DNA of 34,645 nucleotides from Verrucomicrobiia bacterium (GTDB taxonomy: Bacteria > Verrucomicrobiota > Verrucomicrobiia > Verrucomicrobiales > DEV007), in NCBI GenBank assembly GCA_030432615.1, contig JAUIGT010000003.1:1-34645 (forward strand), written 5' to 3'. Each line of letters opens with the position of its first letter. Position 1 is the first letter of the stretch. The position numbers and the translations under genes are program-made. The notes beneath the pieces were generated by a model. The model saw nothing but the letters and a program-made list of their open reading frames with translations. It searched no databases and was not told where the DNA came from. Positions 17,921 to 25,984 of this stretch are shown piece after piece.

Positions 17921-18838
17921 TCAAGCTCCGACCGGCTTTCCTTCCTCACCGTCTCCGGATGAAGGAGAGCAGATCTCGATGGCGCCGGGAACGGCCTCGA
18001 AGATGAGCGGGGTCTCGCCGAGCGGTTCCCCGTCACCGATGAAGCTCATGCCGGGCTCGCTGCGGATCTCGATTCGCCTGGCGCGCGCCATCCAGAAATG
18101 CGCGGACTGCTCCTGCCGCCCGACAGCGAACCGGGCAAGCAGGGACGACAGTTCGCCCAGCGATTCGGCGCGGACCACGGCGACATCGAGCCGGTGGTCC
18201 TCGGGGTCGGCTTCGGGAAGCAACTCGACACCACCCGCGTGCCTGCCGTTGGCCACCATCAGGGCCATGGCCGGGCCCTCGTAGGTTTCCGAACCGGCCT
18301 CCACCCGAACGGCATAGGCCTCCGCCCGCGGAATGACCTCGGCGGCGACGCGAAAGTAGGAAAAGCGTCCCCACCATTGCTTGGCCTGGTCGTCGAGTTG
18401 TTCCTGGATCTCGGAACTGATTCCGCCGGTGGCGGCATTGGCGAAGTAGCCGCGCCGACCTCCCTCCACCCGGGCCAGGTCGAACCTCCGGCAGGCGCCG
18501 CCTTCGATCATGGCCACGGCATCGTCCCAGGTGAGCCCCTCGCGTTGCAATTTCACGAAGTCGTTGGCCGTGCCGCAGGGCAGAATGCCCAGCGTCGGAC
18601 GCCGGGCCGGCTCGATTTCCATGAGGCCGTTGATGACCTCGTTGACGGTTCCATCGCCGCCCGCGACGACGAGAACCTCCGTCTCCGGACGGGCCGCCTC
18701 CGCCGCCAGACGTCGCGCGTCGCCTTTCCGCTCGGTCTCGCGAAGGGACCAGCCGCGCGTCTTCGCCAGTTCGCGGGTGGCTTCGGCATGGCGACCGCCA
18801 CCGGCATGGGGATTCATCACGATCAGGGTCGAACGCAT
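17921..18838 (-). CDS. Diacylglycerol kinase / YegS-like lipid kinase family protein
   Basis: IVMNPHAGGGRH, VVAGGDGTVNEVINGL, LGILPCGTANDF, YFANAATGGISSEI: DAGK catalytic motifs. Start at MRSTLIVMNP (18838). Confidence 0.92.
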   Translation of the reverse strand: MRSTLIVMNPHAGGGRHAEATRELAKTRGWSLRETERKGDARRLAAEAARPETEVLVVAGGDGTVNEVINGLMEIEPARRPTLGILPCGTANDFVKLQREGLTWDDAVAMIEGGACRRFDLARVEGGRRGYFANAATGGISSEIQEQLDDQAKQWWGRFSYFRVAAEVIPRAEAYAVRVEAGSETYEGPAMALMVANGRHAGGVELLPEADPEDHRLDVAVVRAESLGELSSLLARFAVGRQEQSAHFWMARARRIEIRSEPGMSFIGDGEPLGETPLIFEAVPGAIEICSPSSGDGEEGKPVGA

Positions 18839-18978
18839 CGTCCCCTCCTCCATCGCGAGATGCGTGCCAGCCTTCCGCTTCCGGGAGCCGTCGGCGGAAA
18901 TGCGTGCCATTTTCGCTTTGCGGCCCGACCTCGAAACGGGCGAGTATCGAACTCGCTTCCCGCCGCTCCGATCCCATC

Positions 18979-21066
18979 ATGTTTCCTCGTTCCCCTCGCC
19001 TCCGACTTCTTCCGGTCGCCCTTTTCTGCCTGTCCTGCGGTGCCGCCTGTTTCTCGCCCCGCGACGCCTCCGCGGAAGTGGTGCGGGTGGAAATTCGCGA
19101 GCGCAAGCCCTTCGCCGAAGGCATCCGCTTCGGCCGGGTCGGCGAATACGAGATCCTGGAAGGACGCCTCTACTTCGCCGCCGATCCCGCCGATCCCGCC
19201 AACGACCGCATCACCGATCTCGATCGCGCCCCGGTCAACGCCGACGGCCGGGTCGAGTTCTGGTCCGATTTCACCCTCCTCAAGCCGGTCGATCCCGCCC
19301 GCGGCAACGGCTGCCTGCTCTACGATGTCCACAATCGCGGCAACAAGCTGGCCCTGTGGACCTTCAACGAAGGGGTCCGGTCGAACACCCCGGAATCCGC
19401 CGAGCACGCCGGCAACGGGTTTCTCATGAAAGAGGGTTATACGCTGCTCTGGACAGGGTGGAATGGCGATGTCCGCGCCGACGGAACCGGACGCCTCCTG
19501 GCGGGCCTGCCGGTGGCCCTCGACGAGGCCGGGGAACCGGTCACGGGCAGAACCCATGTCGAGATCACGGTCGATGAGCCGGCCTTCAGCCGCGAATTCT
19601 ACTGGAGCCCCTGGGGCACGTCGGATGCCTATCCGGCGGCGGCGCTCGATGAACCCGAGGCGACCCTGACCCGCCGTCCGCACCGCGGCGAACCGGGCGA
19701 ACTGGTTCCCCGGGAGGCCTGGTCCTTCGCCCGCTGGGAGGACGGCAAGGCGGTGCCCGATCCCCGCAGTCTCCTCGTGAAGGACGGACTCGAACCCGGA
19801 TGGATCTACGACCTCGTCTACACCGCGAAAGCCCCGCGCGTGTCCGGCCTGGGACTGGCGGGACTCCGGGACGCGGTCTCGTTCTTCCGCTTCGAAAAAG
19901 GCGCCACCCAGGAAGCGCGAAACCCGATCTTCGGCACCCTCGATCGCGCCGTCATCTTCGGCATCTCGCAATCCGGGCGGCTGATCCACCACTTTCTCCA
20001 CGAGGGACTGAATCTCGATTCCGCCGGGCGTCGGGTCTTCGACGGGGCGCTGATCCACGTCGCCGGCGCGGGCAAAGGCCTGTTCAATCACCGCTTCGGA
20101 ATGGCCACGGTCTACGGGACCTATCGTCAGGGCAACCTCGCGCCGGCCGACTCCTTCCCGTTCACCCCGATGGCGGAGACCGATCCGATCACCGGTAGAT
20201 CGGGCGACACCACGGCCCGGCTGCGAGCCGGCAACGGCGTTCCGAAGTTGTTCTTCGTGCAAACCTCCACCGAATACTGGGCACGCGCGGCCTCGCTGCT
20301 GCACACCGACGTGGAGGGAAAGCGCGATCTCGAACTCGATCCCGACATGCGTCTCTACTTCATCGCCGGCACCGAACATCTCGGCGGCAGCGACGATCCG
20401 TCGGCGAAGGGGGTCTGCCGCTATCCGCTCAACCCGGTGAAGCACCGCGGCCCCGTGCTCCGCGCCCTCCTCACGGCGCTGGATCACTGGACCACGGACG
20501 AGGAATTCTCCCCGCCGGAGAGCCGCTATCCGCGCATCGACGACGGAACCCTGGTCGATGCGGCGACCTTTCGGGAACAGTTCCCCGAAATTCCCGGGAT
20601 CGAATTGCCGCCCGGCCCCTATCAACCGCGCCGGCTCGACCTCGGCCCGCGCTGGGACAGCGAAGGCATCGCCGACCAGGTGCCGCCTCAGGTGGGAGAA
20701 CTCTACCGAACCCTGGTTCCCGCCGTGAACGAAGACGGCAATGAGATCGCCGGCATTCGCCTGCCGTCGATCGCCGTGCCGCTCGGCACCTACACCGGGT
20801 GGAACATTCGCGACGACGAGTTCGGAGCCGGCGGTTTGCCGGCGGGCCTGAACGGGGCCTCGTTCCCGTTTCCCGATTCTCCCGGAAAAAGCGGCGATCC
20901 CCGGAAATCGATCGCGGAACGCTACGCCACGCGGAACGATTTTCTCGGACGCGTCGCGCGAAATCTCCTTTCCTTGCGGGAAGGCGGCTACCTGCTCGAC
21001 GAGGACGTGACCCGCCTGCTCGAAGGCGCCCGACAACGCGCGAGGGACGCGGCGATTCCGGAGTGA
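18979..21066 (+). CDS. Alpha/beta hydrolase domain-containing protein (PF20091-like), secreted
   Basis: Signal peptide MFPRSPRLRLLPVALFCLSCGAAC; GCLLYDVHNRGNKLALWTFNEG; nucleophile elbow VIFGISQSGRLIHHFLHEGLN; LLHTDVEGKRDLELDPDMRLYFIAGTEH. Confidence 0.85.
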   Translation: MFPRSPRLRLLPVALFCLSCGAACFSPRDASAEVVRVEIRERKPFAEGIRFGRVGEYEILEGRLYFAADPADPANDRITDLDRAPVNADGRVEFWSDFTLLKPVDPARGNGCLLYDVHNRGNKLALWTFNEGVRSNTPESAEHAGNGFLMKEGYTLLWTGWNGDVRADGTGRLLAGLPVALDEAGEPVTGRTHVEITVDEPAFSREFYWSPWGTSDAYPAAALDEPEATLTRRPHRGEPGELVPREAWSFARWEDGKAVPDPRSLLVKDGLEPGWIYDLVYTAKAPRVSGLGLAGLRDAVSFFRFEKGATQEARNPIFGTLDRAVIFGISQSGRLIHHFLHEGLNLDSAGRRVFDGALIHVAGAGKGLFNHRFGMATVYGTYRQGNLAPADSFPFTPMAETDPITGRSGDTTARLRAGNGVPKLFFVQTSTEYWARAASLLHTDVEGKRDLELDPDMRLYFIAGTEHLGGSDDPSAKGVCRYPLNPVKHRGPVLRALLTALDHWTTDEEFSPPESRYPRIDDGTLVDAATFREQFPEIPGIELPPGPYQPRRLDLGPRWDSEGIADQVPPQVGELYRTLVPAVNEDGNEIAGIRLPSIAVPLGTYTGWNIRDDEFGAGGLPAGLNGASFPFPDSPGKSGDPRKSIAERYATRNDFLGRVARNLLSLREGGYLLDEDVTRLLEGARQRARDAAIPE

Positions 21067-21076
21067 CGGAAATGCC

Positions 21077-21490
21077 TCAGGAAGCGATCGCGTAGCCGGC
21101 GAAGATCAACGCGCCCAGCCCGATGAGGGCGATCCAGAAGAAGGCGGAGAAACCGATCTCGACCGCGTGGCGGGTTTTCGTTTCCGCGGGCGATTCGATC
21201 TGCTGGCGTTTCTTTTCCTCCAGTCGATCGCGGCGCCGCGCCACCGGAATCACCGCCAGCAGGACAATCGACAGCACGACAGTTACCACCAGCGGACCGG
21301 CCCAGTAGACTTCCTGGACGGTGGCCGCGCCGGGCGTCAACCAGACCAGCGCCGCCCAGGCGGCGAAGAGAAAGAGCGGAAAGTAGAACCAGAATCCGCC
21401 CATCGGTCCGGGACCGCGCCGCTGCATGGTGATGAGGACGAGGGCTCCGACCACGGCGAGAACGAGAAGGATGATGACTTCGGAATACAT
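21077..21490 (-). CDS. Small multi-pass membrane protein, unknown function
   Basis: MYSEVIILLVLAVVGALVLITMQRRGPGPMGGFWFYFPLFLFAAWAALVWLTPGAATVQEVYWAGPLVVTVVLSIVLLAVIPVARRRDRLEEKKRQQ...FFWIALIGLGALIFAGYAIAS; about four predicted TM segments. Confidence 0.75.
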   Translation of the reverse strand: MYSEVIILLVLAVVGALVLITMQRRGPGPMGGFWFYFPLFLFAAWAALVWLTPGAATVQEVYWAGPLVVTVVLSIVLLAVIPVARRRDRLEEKKRQQIESPAETKTRHAVEIGFSAFFWIALIGLGALIFAGYAIAS

Positions 21491-21734
21491 GATGGGGTCA
21501 GGTTGCGTTGAAGGAAAAGGAGTTCCCCTCCTTTTCCACGCAAGCGGCATACCGGATTGCAGAAGCCCCGAAGCGGGCCCAATCCAGGGCAGTTCCCGCC
21601 CCTGCGGCGGAACGTGAGTTTGCAGGATGCGAGACGAATCCGCCGCCTCGCCTCGCGATCTGCAAGGAGCGCAGGCTTTCCGCGACCTTGCCTTTCGATC
21701 CGTGTTCTCGGCCGATCGAGCCCTCGTGATGCGA

Positions 21735-22745
21735 TCAGGAAAAGTCGGCCTGCAGCACCAGTCGATGGGCCGGTTTCTCCTCCTCGAGACGTTGGAAGGC
21801 GCGATTGGCTTCGGACATCGGCATGATCTCGGTCTTCGGCGCGAGCCCGTGACGCGCGCTGAATTCCAGCATCCGGTTTACCGCCGCCGGACTGCCCAGC
21901 GGAGAGCCGCCGATGCTGCGCTGCTTCTCGAGGAGGGTGAAGACCGGGCTTTCCACCTTCGGCGCGGCTCCGACGAGGTGAAGCCGGCCCTTCGGCTTGA
22001 GGGCGCCGAGGAAGGCTTCCCAGTCCAGCTCGACATTTACCGTCACGAGGATGAAATCGAGGCTGGCTCCCAGCTTCCGGATGGCGTCGGAATCACGCGA
22101 GCTGACGTAGTGATGGGCCCCGTAGCCGCGGGCGGCCTCCTCCTTTTCCGGGCTCGAGGAAAAGGCCGTCACCTCGCAGCCCCAGCGATTGAGGAACTGC
22201 AGCGCCATGTGACCGAGTCCTCCGATGCCGACCACGCCGACGCGATCGGTGGGCAGGACTCCGCATTCGAGGATGGGGTTGAAGACGGTGATGCCGCCGC
22301 AGAAGAGCGGACCCGCCGCGGAGAAATCGAGCGCGTCGGGAAGCGGCGCCACCCAGAGGGCCTGGGCGCGCACTTTTTCGGCGAACCCGCCGTGACGGCC
22401 CACGATCGTCTGCCCGGCACTGGCGCAGAGGTTCTGATCTCCGGAGAGACACGGCTCGCAGGTGCCGCAGGAACGGGAGTACCAACCGAGCCCGACCTTC
22501 TGGCCGACTTCCAGGTGGACGACGCTTTCCCCCTTCGCCGCCACGGTGCCGACCACCTCGTGCCCGGGAACGAAGGGATACCGGGACTGCATCCAGTCGT
22601 TGCCCCACATGCTGAGATCGCTGTGGCAGAGGCCGCAGTAGGCGACATCGATCTCCACCTCGTCGGGAGCGAGTTCACCGGGGTCGTATTCGATGAGGCT
22701 GAGGGGTTCGCGGGCGGCGGAAGCGGCGTAGGCTCGGATGTTCAT
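21735..22745 (-). CDS. Zinc-dependent NAD(P)-alcohol dehydrogenase (MDR/CAD-like, YahK-type)
   Basis: YCGLCHSDLSMWGNDW, FVPGHEVVGTV, SCGTCEPCLSGDQNLC structural zinc site, VGVVGIGGLGHMALQFL. Confidence 0.92.
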   Translation of the reverse strand: MNIRAYAASAAREPLSLIEYDPGELAPDEVEIDVAYCGLCHSDLSMWGNDWMQSRYPFVPGHEVVGTVAAKGESVVHLEVGQKVGLGWYSRSCGTCEPCLSGDQNLCASAGQTIVGRHGGFAEKVRAQALWVAPLPDALDFSAAGPLFCGGITVFNPILECGVLPTDRVGVVGIGGLGHMALQFLNRWGCEVTAFSSSPEKEEAARGYGAHHYVSSRDSDAIRKLGASLDFILVTVNVELDWEAFLGALKPKGRLHLVGAAPKVESPVFTLLEKQRSIGGSPLGSPAAVNRMLEFSARHGLAPKTEIMPMSEANRAFQRLEEEKPAHRLVLQADFS

Positions 22746-22815
22746 GGTGAGGATTACGACGGGGGAACGGGTGACAGATTACGGAAACTCGAGGAGGCAG
22801 TTTTCGTGCCGCCAG

Positions 22816-22830
22816 GGAGTTGATTCCACG
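22816..22830 (+). repeat. Dispersed relative of the 9052-9081 repeat unit
   Basis: GGAGTTGATTCCACG followed by GGCGGCGC; two mismatches to GGAATTGATTCCGCG, similar flank (GGTCGCGC at 9082). Confidence 0.5.
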
Positions 22831-22929
22831 GGCGGCGCTCGACCTCGTCCCACATCCTTCGTAGCGTCCATCGAGCGCGCCATTGATTTCACTCTCGGAT
22901 CAGCGAGGCTCGAAGGAAGCCCTGTTTCC

Positions 22930-24453
22930 ATGAAATTCCCCGCCCGCCTGCTTTCTTTCCTCTCCGTTTTCCTGTTCGTCCTCGCCGGTCCGGGCGCCTC
23001 GGCCGCCGACTACCGTCCGGCCCGGGTGCAGCCGCCGGAACCCGCCCGCGAATTCCGCGGCGCCTGGGTGGCGACCGTGCACAACATCGACTGGCCCTCC
23101 CGCCCCGGACTTTCCCCTTCGCAACAGCGCGCCGAGCTGGTCTCGCTCCTCGACCTCGCCGCCAGGACCGGCCTCAACGCCGTCATTCTCCAAGTCCGGC
23201 CCGAGGGCGACGCCCTCTACGCCTCGAAAATCGAACCGTGGTCCTACTGGCTGACCGGACAGATGGGAAAGGCGCCGTCGGACGGCTACGATCCTCTCGC
23301 CTTCGCGGTCGCCGAGGCGCACCGGCGCGGCATTGAATTGCACGCCTGGTTCAATCCCTTCCGCGCCCGCGCGACGAAATCGGTCTCGGCTTCCTCCGAC
23401 CACCTCAGCAAGACTCACCCCGAATGGCTGATGCCGGCCGGCTCCCAGACCTGGGCCGATCCCGGGAACCGCGCCGTTCAGGATCGGGCCATCGAGGTGA
23501 TGGTCGATGTCACCCGGCGCTACGACGTCGATGCCATTCACATCGACGACTATTTCTATCCCTACCCGAAGAAGAGCGGCGGCAGGATGATCCAGCAGTT
23601 CGACGACTCCCGGACCTACGCCGCCTACCGTTCCGGCGGTGGCGATCTTTCCATCGAGGACTGGCGGCGGGCCGAGATGAACGGTTTCATCCAGCGGCTC
23701 TACACCGCCATCAAGCAGACGAAACCGTGGGTGAAGTTCGGCGTCAGCCCGTTCGGTATCTGGCGCCCCGGTCACCCGCGCGGCATCGAGGCCGATCTCG
23801 ACTCCTACGCCCACATCTCCGCCGACTCCCGCACCTGGCTGCGCGAGGGTTGGGTCGATTACCTCTCGCCCCAGCTCTACTGGCGGATCGACGACAAGCC
23901 ACACAGCTTTTCCGCCCTGGCGAAATGGTGGAACGACGAGAACAAGCAGGGGCGGCACGTCTGGCCGGGCACCGCCTCCAGTCGCGTCATGAGCGACACC
24001 GATCCGGGCCGGCCCGCGAGCGAGATCGCCCGCCAGATCGGCGTCACCCGGGAAACGGTCTCGAATCGGCTCGGCGCCGGGCACCTCCACTGGAGCTTCG
24101 CCGCCATCAAGGCCGATCGCGGTGGCCTGCGAGGCCAGTTGGCGCCGCTCTACCGGACCGTGGCCATTCCCCCGGCCTCGCCCTGGCTGTCGCCACCCAA
24201 CGACCCGCCCGCGCCGAAGCCCTCCATCCAGGTCCGCGAGGGCCGCGCCGTCGTCGTATTCGGTCAACCGCAGGCCAATGCCCGCTGGCGACTCGTCCAG
24301 GCCCGCCCCCAGCCGGGCGGGGAGTGGTTCACCCTGCGCCTTGCCTGGGGCGGCGCGCCGGAGCTGACGCTGCCCGATGTTCCCGCGGAGATCGCGGTGC
24401 GCAATGTCGGGTTCGCCGGGCGCCTCTCGGATGCGGCCGGGTTTTCCCGGTGA
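22930..24453 (+). CDS. Glycosyl hydrolase-like 10 (GHL10 / YngK-like) family protein, secreted
   Basis: Signal peptide MKFPARLLSFLSVFLFVLAGPGASA; EFRGAWVATVHNIDWPSRPGLS, LNAVILQVRPEGDALYASKIEPWSYWLTG, ELHAWFNPFRA, YDVDAIHIDDYFYPYP, KFGVSPFGIWRPG. Confidence 0.92.
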   Translation: MKFPARLLSFLSVFLFVLAGPGASAADYRPARVQPPEPAREFRGAWVATVHNIDWPSRPGLSPSQQRAELVSLLDLAARTGLNAVILQVRPEGDALYASKIEPWSYWLTGQMGKAPSDGYDPLAFAVAEAHRRGIELHAWFNPFRARATKSVSASSDHLSKTHPEWLMPAGSQTWADPGNRAVQDRAIEVMVDVTRRYDVDAIHIDDYFYPYPKKSGGRMIQQFDDSRTYAAYRSGGGDLSIEDWRRAEMNGFIQRLYTAIKQTKPWVKFGVSPFGIWRPGHPRGIEADLDSYAHISADSRTWLREGWVDYLSPQLYWRIDDKPHSFSALAKWWNDENKQGRHVWPGTASSRVMSDTDPGRPASEIARQIGVTRETVSNRLGAGHLHWSFAAIKADRGGLRGQLAPLYRTVAIPPASPWLSPPNDPPAPKPSIQVREGRAVVVFGQPQANARWRLVQARPQPGGEWFTLRLAWGGAPELTLPDVPAEIAVRNVGFAGRLSDAAGFSR

Positions 24454-24574
24454 ACCGTTTCCTTTCCCGCGTTTGCGGACTGACAGGCGCGGCTTTGTCG
24501 TTCAGAATCCCGAGCCTTTCTCACCTCTTCTCTCCTGACGCGGCAATGGCGTCCGCACTCCCCGTGATTTCCCG

Positions 24575-25816
24575 ATGAAAACTTCCCTTTCCCTGCTGTT
24601 CGCCCTCATCCTGATCAGCTCCCCGCTCGCCAGCCAGGCCGGAGACTGGCCCTGGTGGCGCGGACCGGAACGCAACGGCCACGCCGACCCGAACCAGGAG
24701 CCGCCGGTGGAATTCGGTCCGGAGAAGAACGTGAAGTGGTCGGTCGACCTGCCCGGACGAGCCCACGGATCCGCCGCCATCGTCGGGGACCGTGTCTTCC
24801 TCGCCACCGCCGACGAAGCCGAGCAGGTCCAGGCCGTTCACGCCTTCGATCGCGAGACCGGCAAGGAACTCTGGAAGACCGACGTGCATCGCGGCGGGTT
24901 CACCCAGAAATCGAACAAGAAAGCCTCGTGGGCCTCGGGCACGCCGGCCTGCGACGGGGAGCGCGTCTTCATCAATTTCATCAACGAGGACGCCGTCTAC
25001 ACCACGGCGCTCGCGGTCGGGGACGGCAGGCAACTCTGGCAGACGAAGATCACCGGTTACACCATCCACCAGGGCTACGGTTCTTCACCCGCGATCTGGG
25101 AACACCTCGTCATCGTCTCCGCCGACAACAAGTCCGGCGGCGCCCTCGCCGGCCTCGATCGGGAGACCGGCGAGATCGCCTGGAAGGTGCAGCGGGCCCA
25201 GCTGCCCAACTATCCGTCTCCCGTCATCCTGGAAGCGGCCGGCAAAGCCCAGCTCTTCATGACCGGGACCGAGAAGGTCTCCAGCTTCGATCCCCTCACC
25301 GGCGAGACCAACTGGGAGATCGACGGTGCCACCACCGAGTGCGTCTCCACCACCGTCACCGACGGCAAGCACATCTATTCCAGCGGCGGCTACCCGAAGA
25401 ATCACGTCGCCGCCATCGCCGCCGACGGCTCCGGCAAGGTGGTGTGGGAAACCACCGACCGCGTCTACGTGCCCTCGATGCTCGTCAAGGACGGCCACCT
25501 CTACGCCGCCATGGACAGCGGCGTCGCCATCTGCTGGGACTCGGCCACCGGCGAAGAGAAGTGGAAAGCCCGCCTCGGCGGCAACTTCACCGCCTCATCC
25601 GTCCTCGTCGGCGACCTCATCTACGCTCCCAACGAATCCGGCACCCTCTACGTCTTCAAAGCCAGCCCCGAAGGCCTCGAGGTCGTGGCCGAGAACCAAC
25701 TGGGCGGAGAGATCTACGCCACCCCCTCCATCTGCGGCGGCGAAATCTTCCTCCGCGTCGCCGACTACCAGGGCGAAACCCGCAGCGAACGCCTCGTCTG
25801 CTACGCCAAGGAGTAG
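24575..25816 (+). CDS. PQQ-binding-like beta-propeller repeat protein, secreted
   Basis: Signal peptide MKTSLSLLFALILISSPLASQA; WPWWRGPERNGHA; repeated blades (ALAGLDRETGEIAWKV, ICWDSATGEEKWKARLGGNF, TLYVFKASPEGLEVVAENQLGGEIYATPSICGGEIFLR). Confidence 0.9.
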   Translation: MKTSLSLLFALILISSPLASQAGDWPWWRGPERNGHADPNQEPPVEFGPEKNVKWSVDLPGRAHGSAAIVGDRVFLATADEAEQVQAVHAFDRETGKELWKTDVHRGGFTQKSNKKASWASGTPACDGERVFINFINEDAVYTTALAVGDGRQLWQTKITGYTIHQGYGSSPAIWEHLVIVSADNKSGGALAGLDRETGEIAWKVQRAQLPNYPSPVILEAAGKAQLFMTGTEKVSSFDPLTGETNWEIDGATTECVSTTVTDGKHIYSSGGYPKNHVAAIAADGSGKVVWETTDRVYVPSMLVKDGHLYAAMDSGVAICWDSATGEEKWKARLGGNFTASSVLVGDLIYAPNESGTLYVFKASPEGLEVVAENQLGGEIYATPSICGGEIFLRVADYQGETRSERLVCYAKE

Positions 25817-25823
25817 ACCATCC

Positions 25824-25905
25824 GGAGCACGACCATCTGGAGCGCGACCATCCCTGGTCGCCCCGGCAGTAGTGTCACCACCCGGAACGCGGTCGCCTCC
25901 CCCGC
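25824..25905 (+). repeat. Paired 3'-intergenic palindromic repeat, copy 3 (half-A 25824-25838, A 25839-25861, degenerate B 25884-25905)
   Basis: GGAGCACGACCATCT followed directly by GGAGCGCGACCATCCCTGGTCGC, then GGAACGCGGTCGCCTCCCCCGC. Confidence 0.8.
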
Positions 25906-25984
25906 CCCGGAGCCCCAGTGTCCCGTGCATGACAAACCGGACACTTGCTTCCCCCGGGCGATCCCGCCATTCTCCAGATCGTCC

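Noticed and set aside
18823-21036. 737-codon antisense ORF opposite the PF20091-like hydrolase
   Set aside because: Antisense shadow; overlapping gene has signal peptide and catalytic motif.
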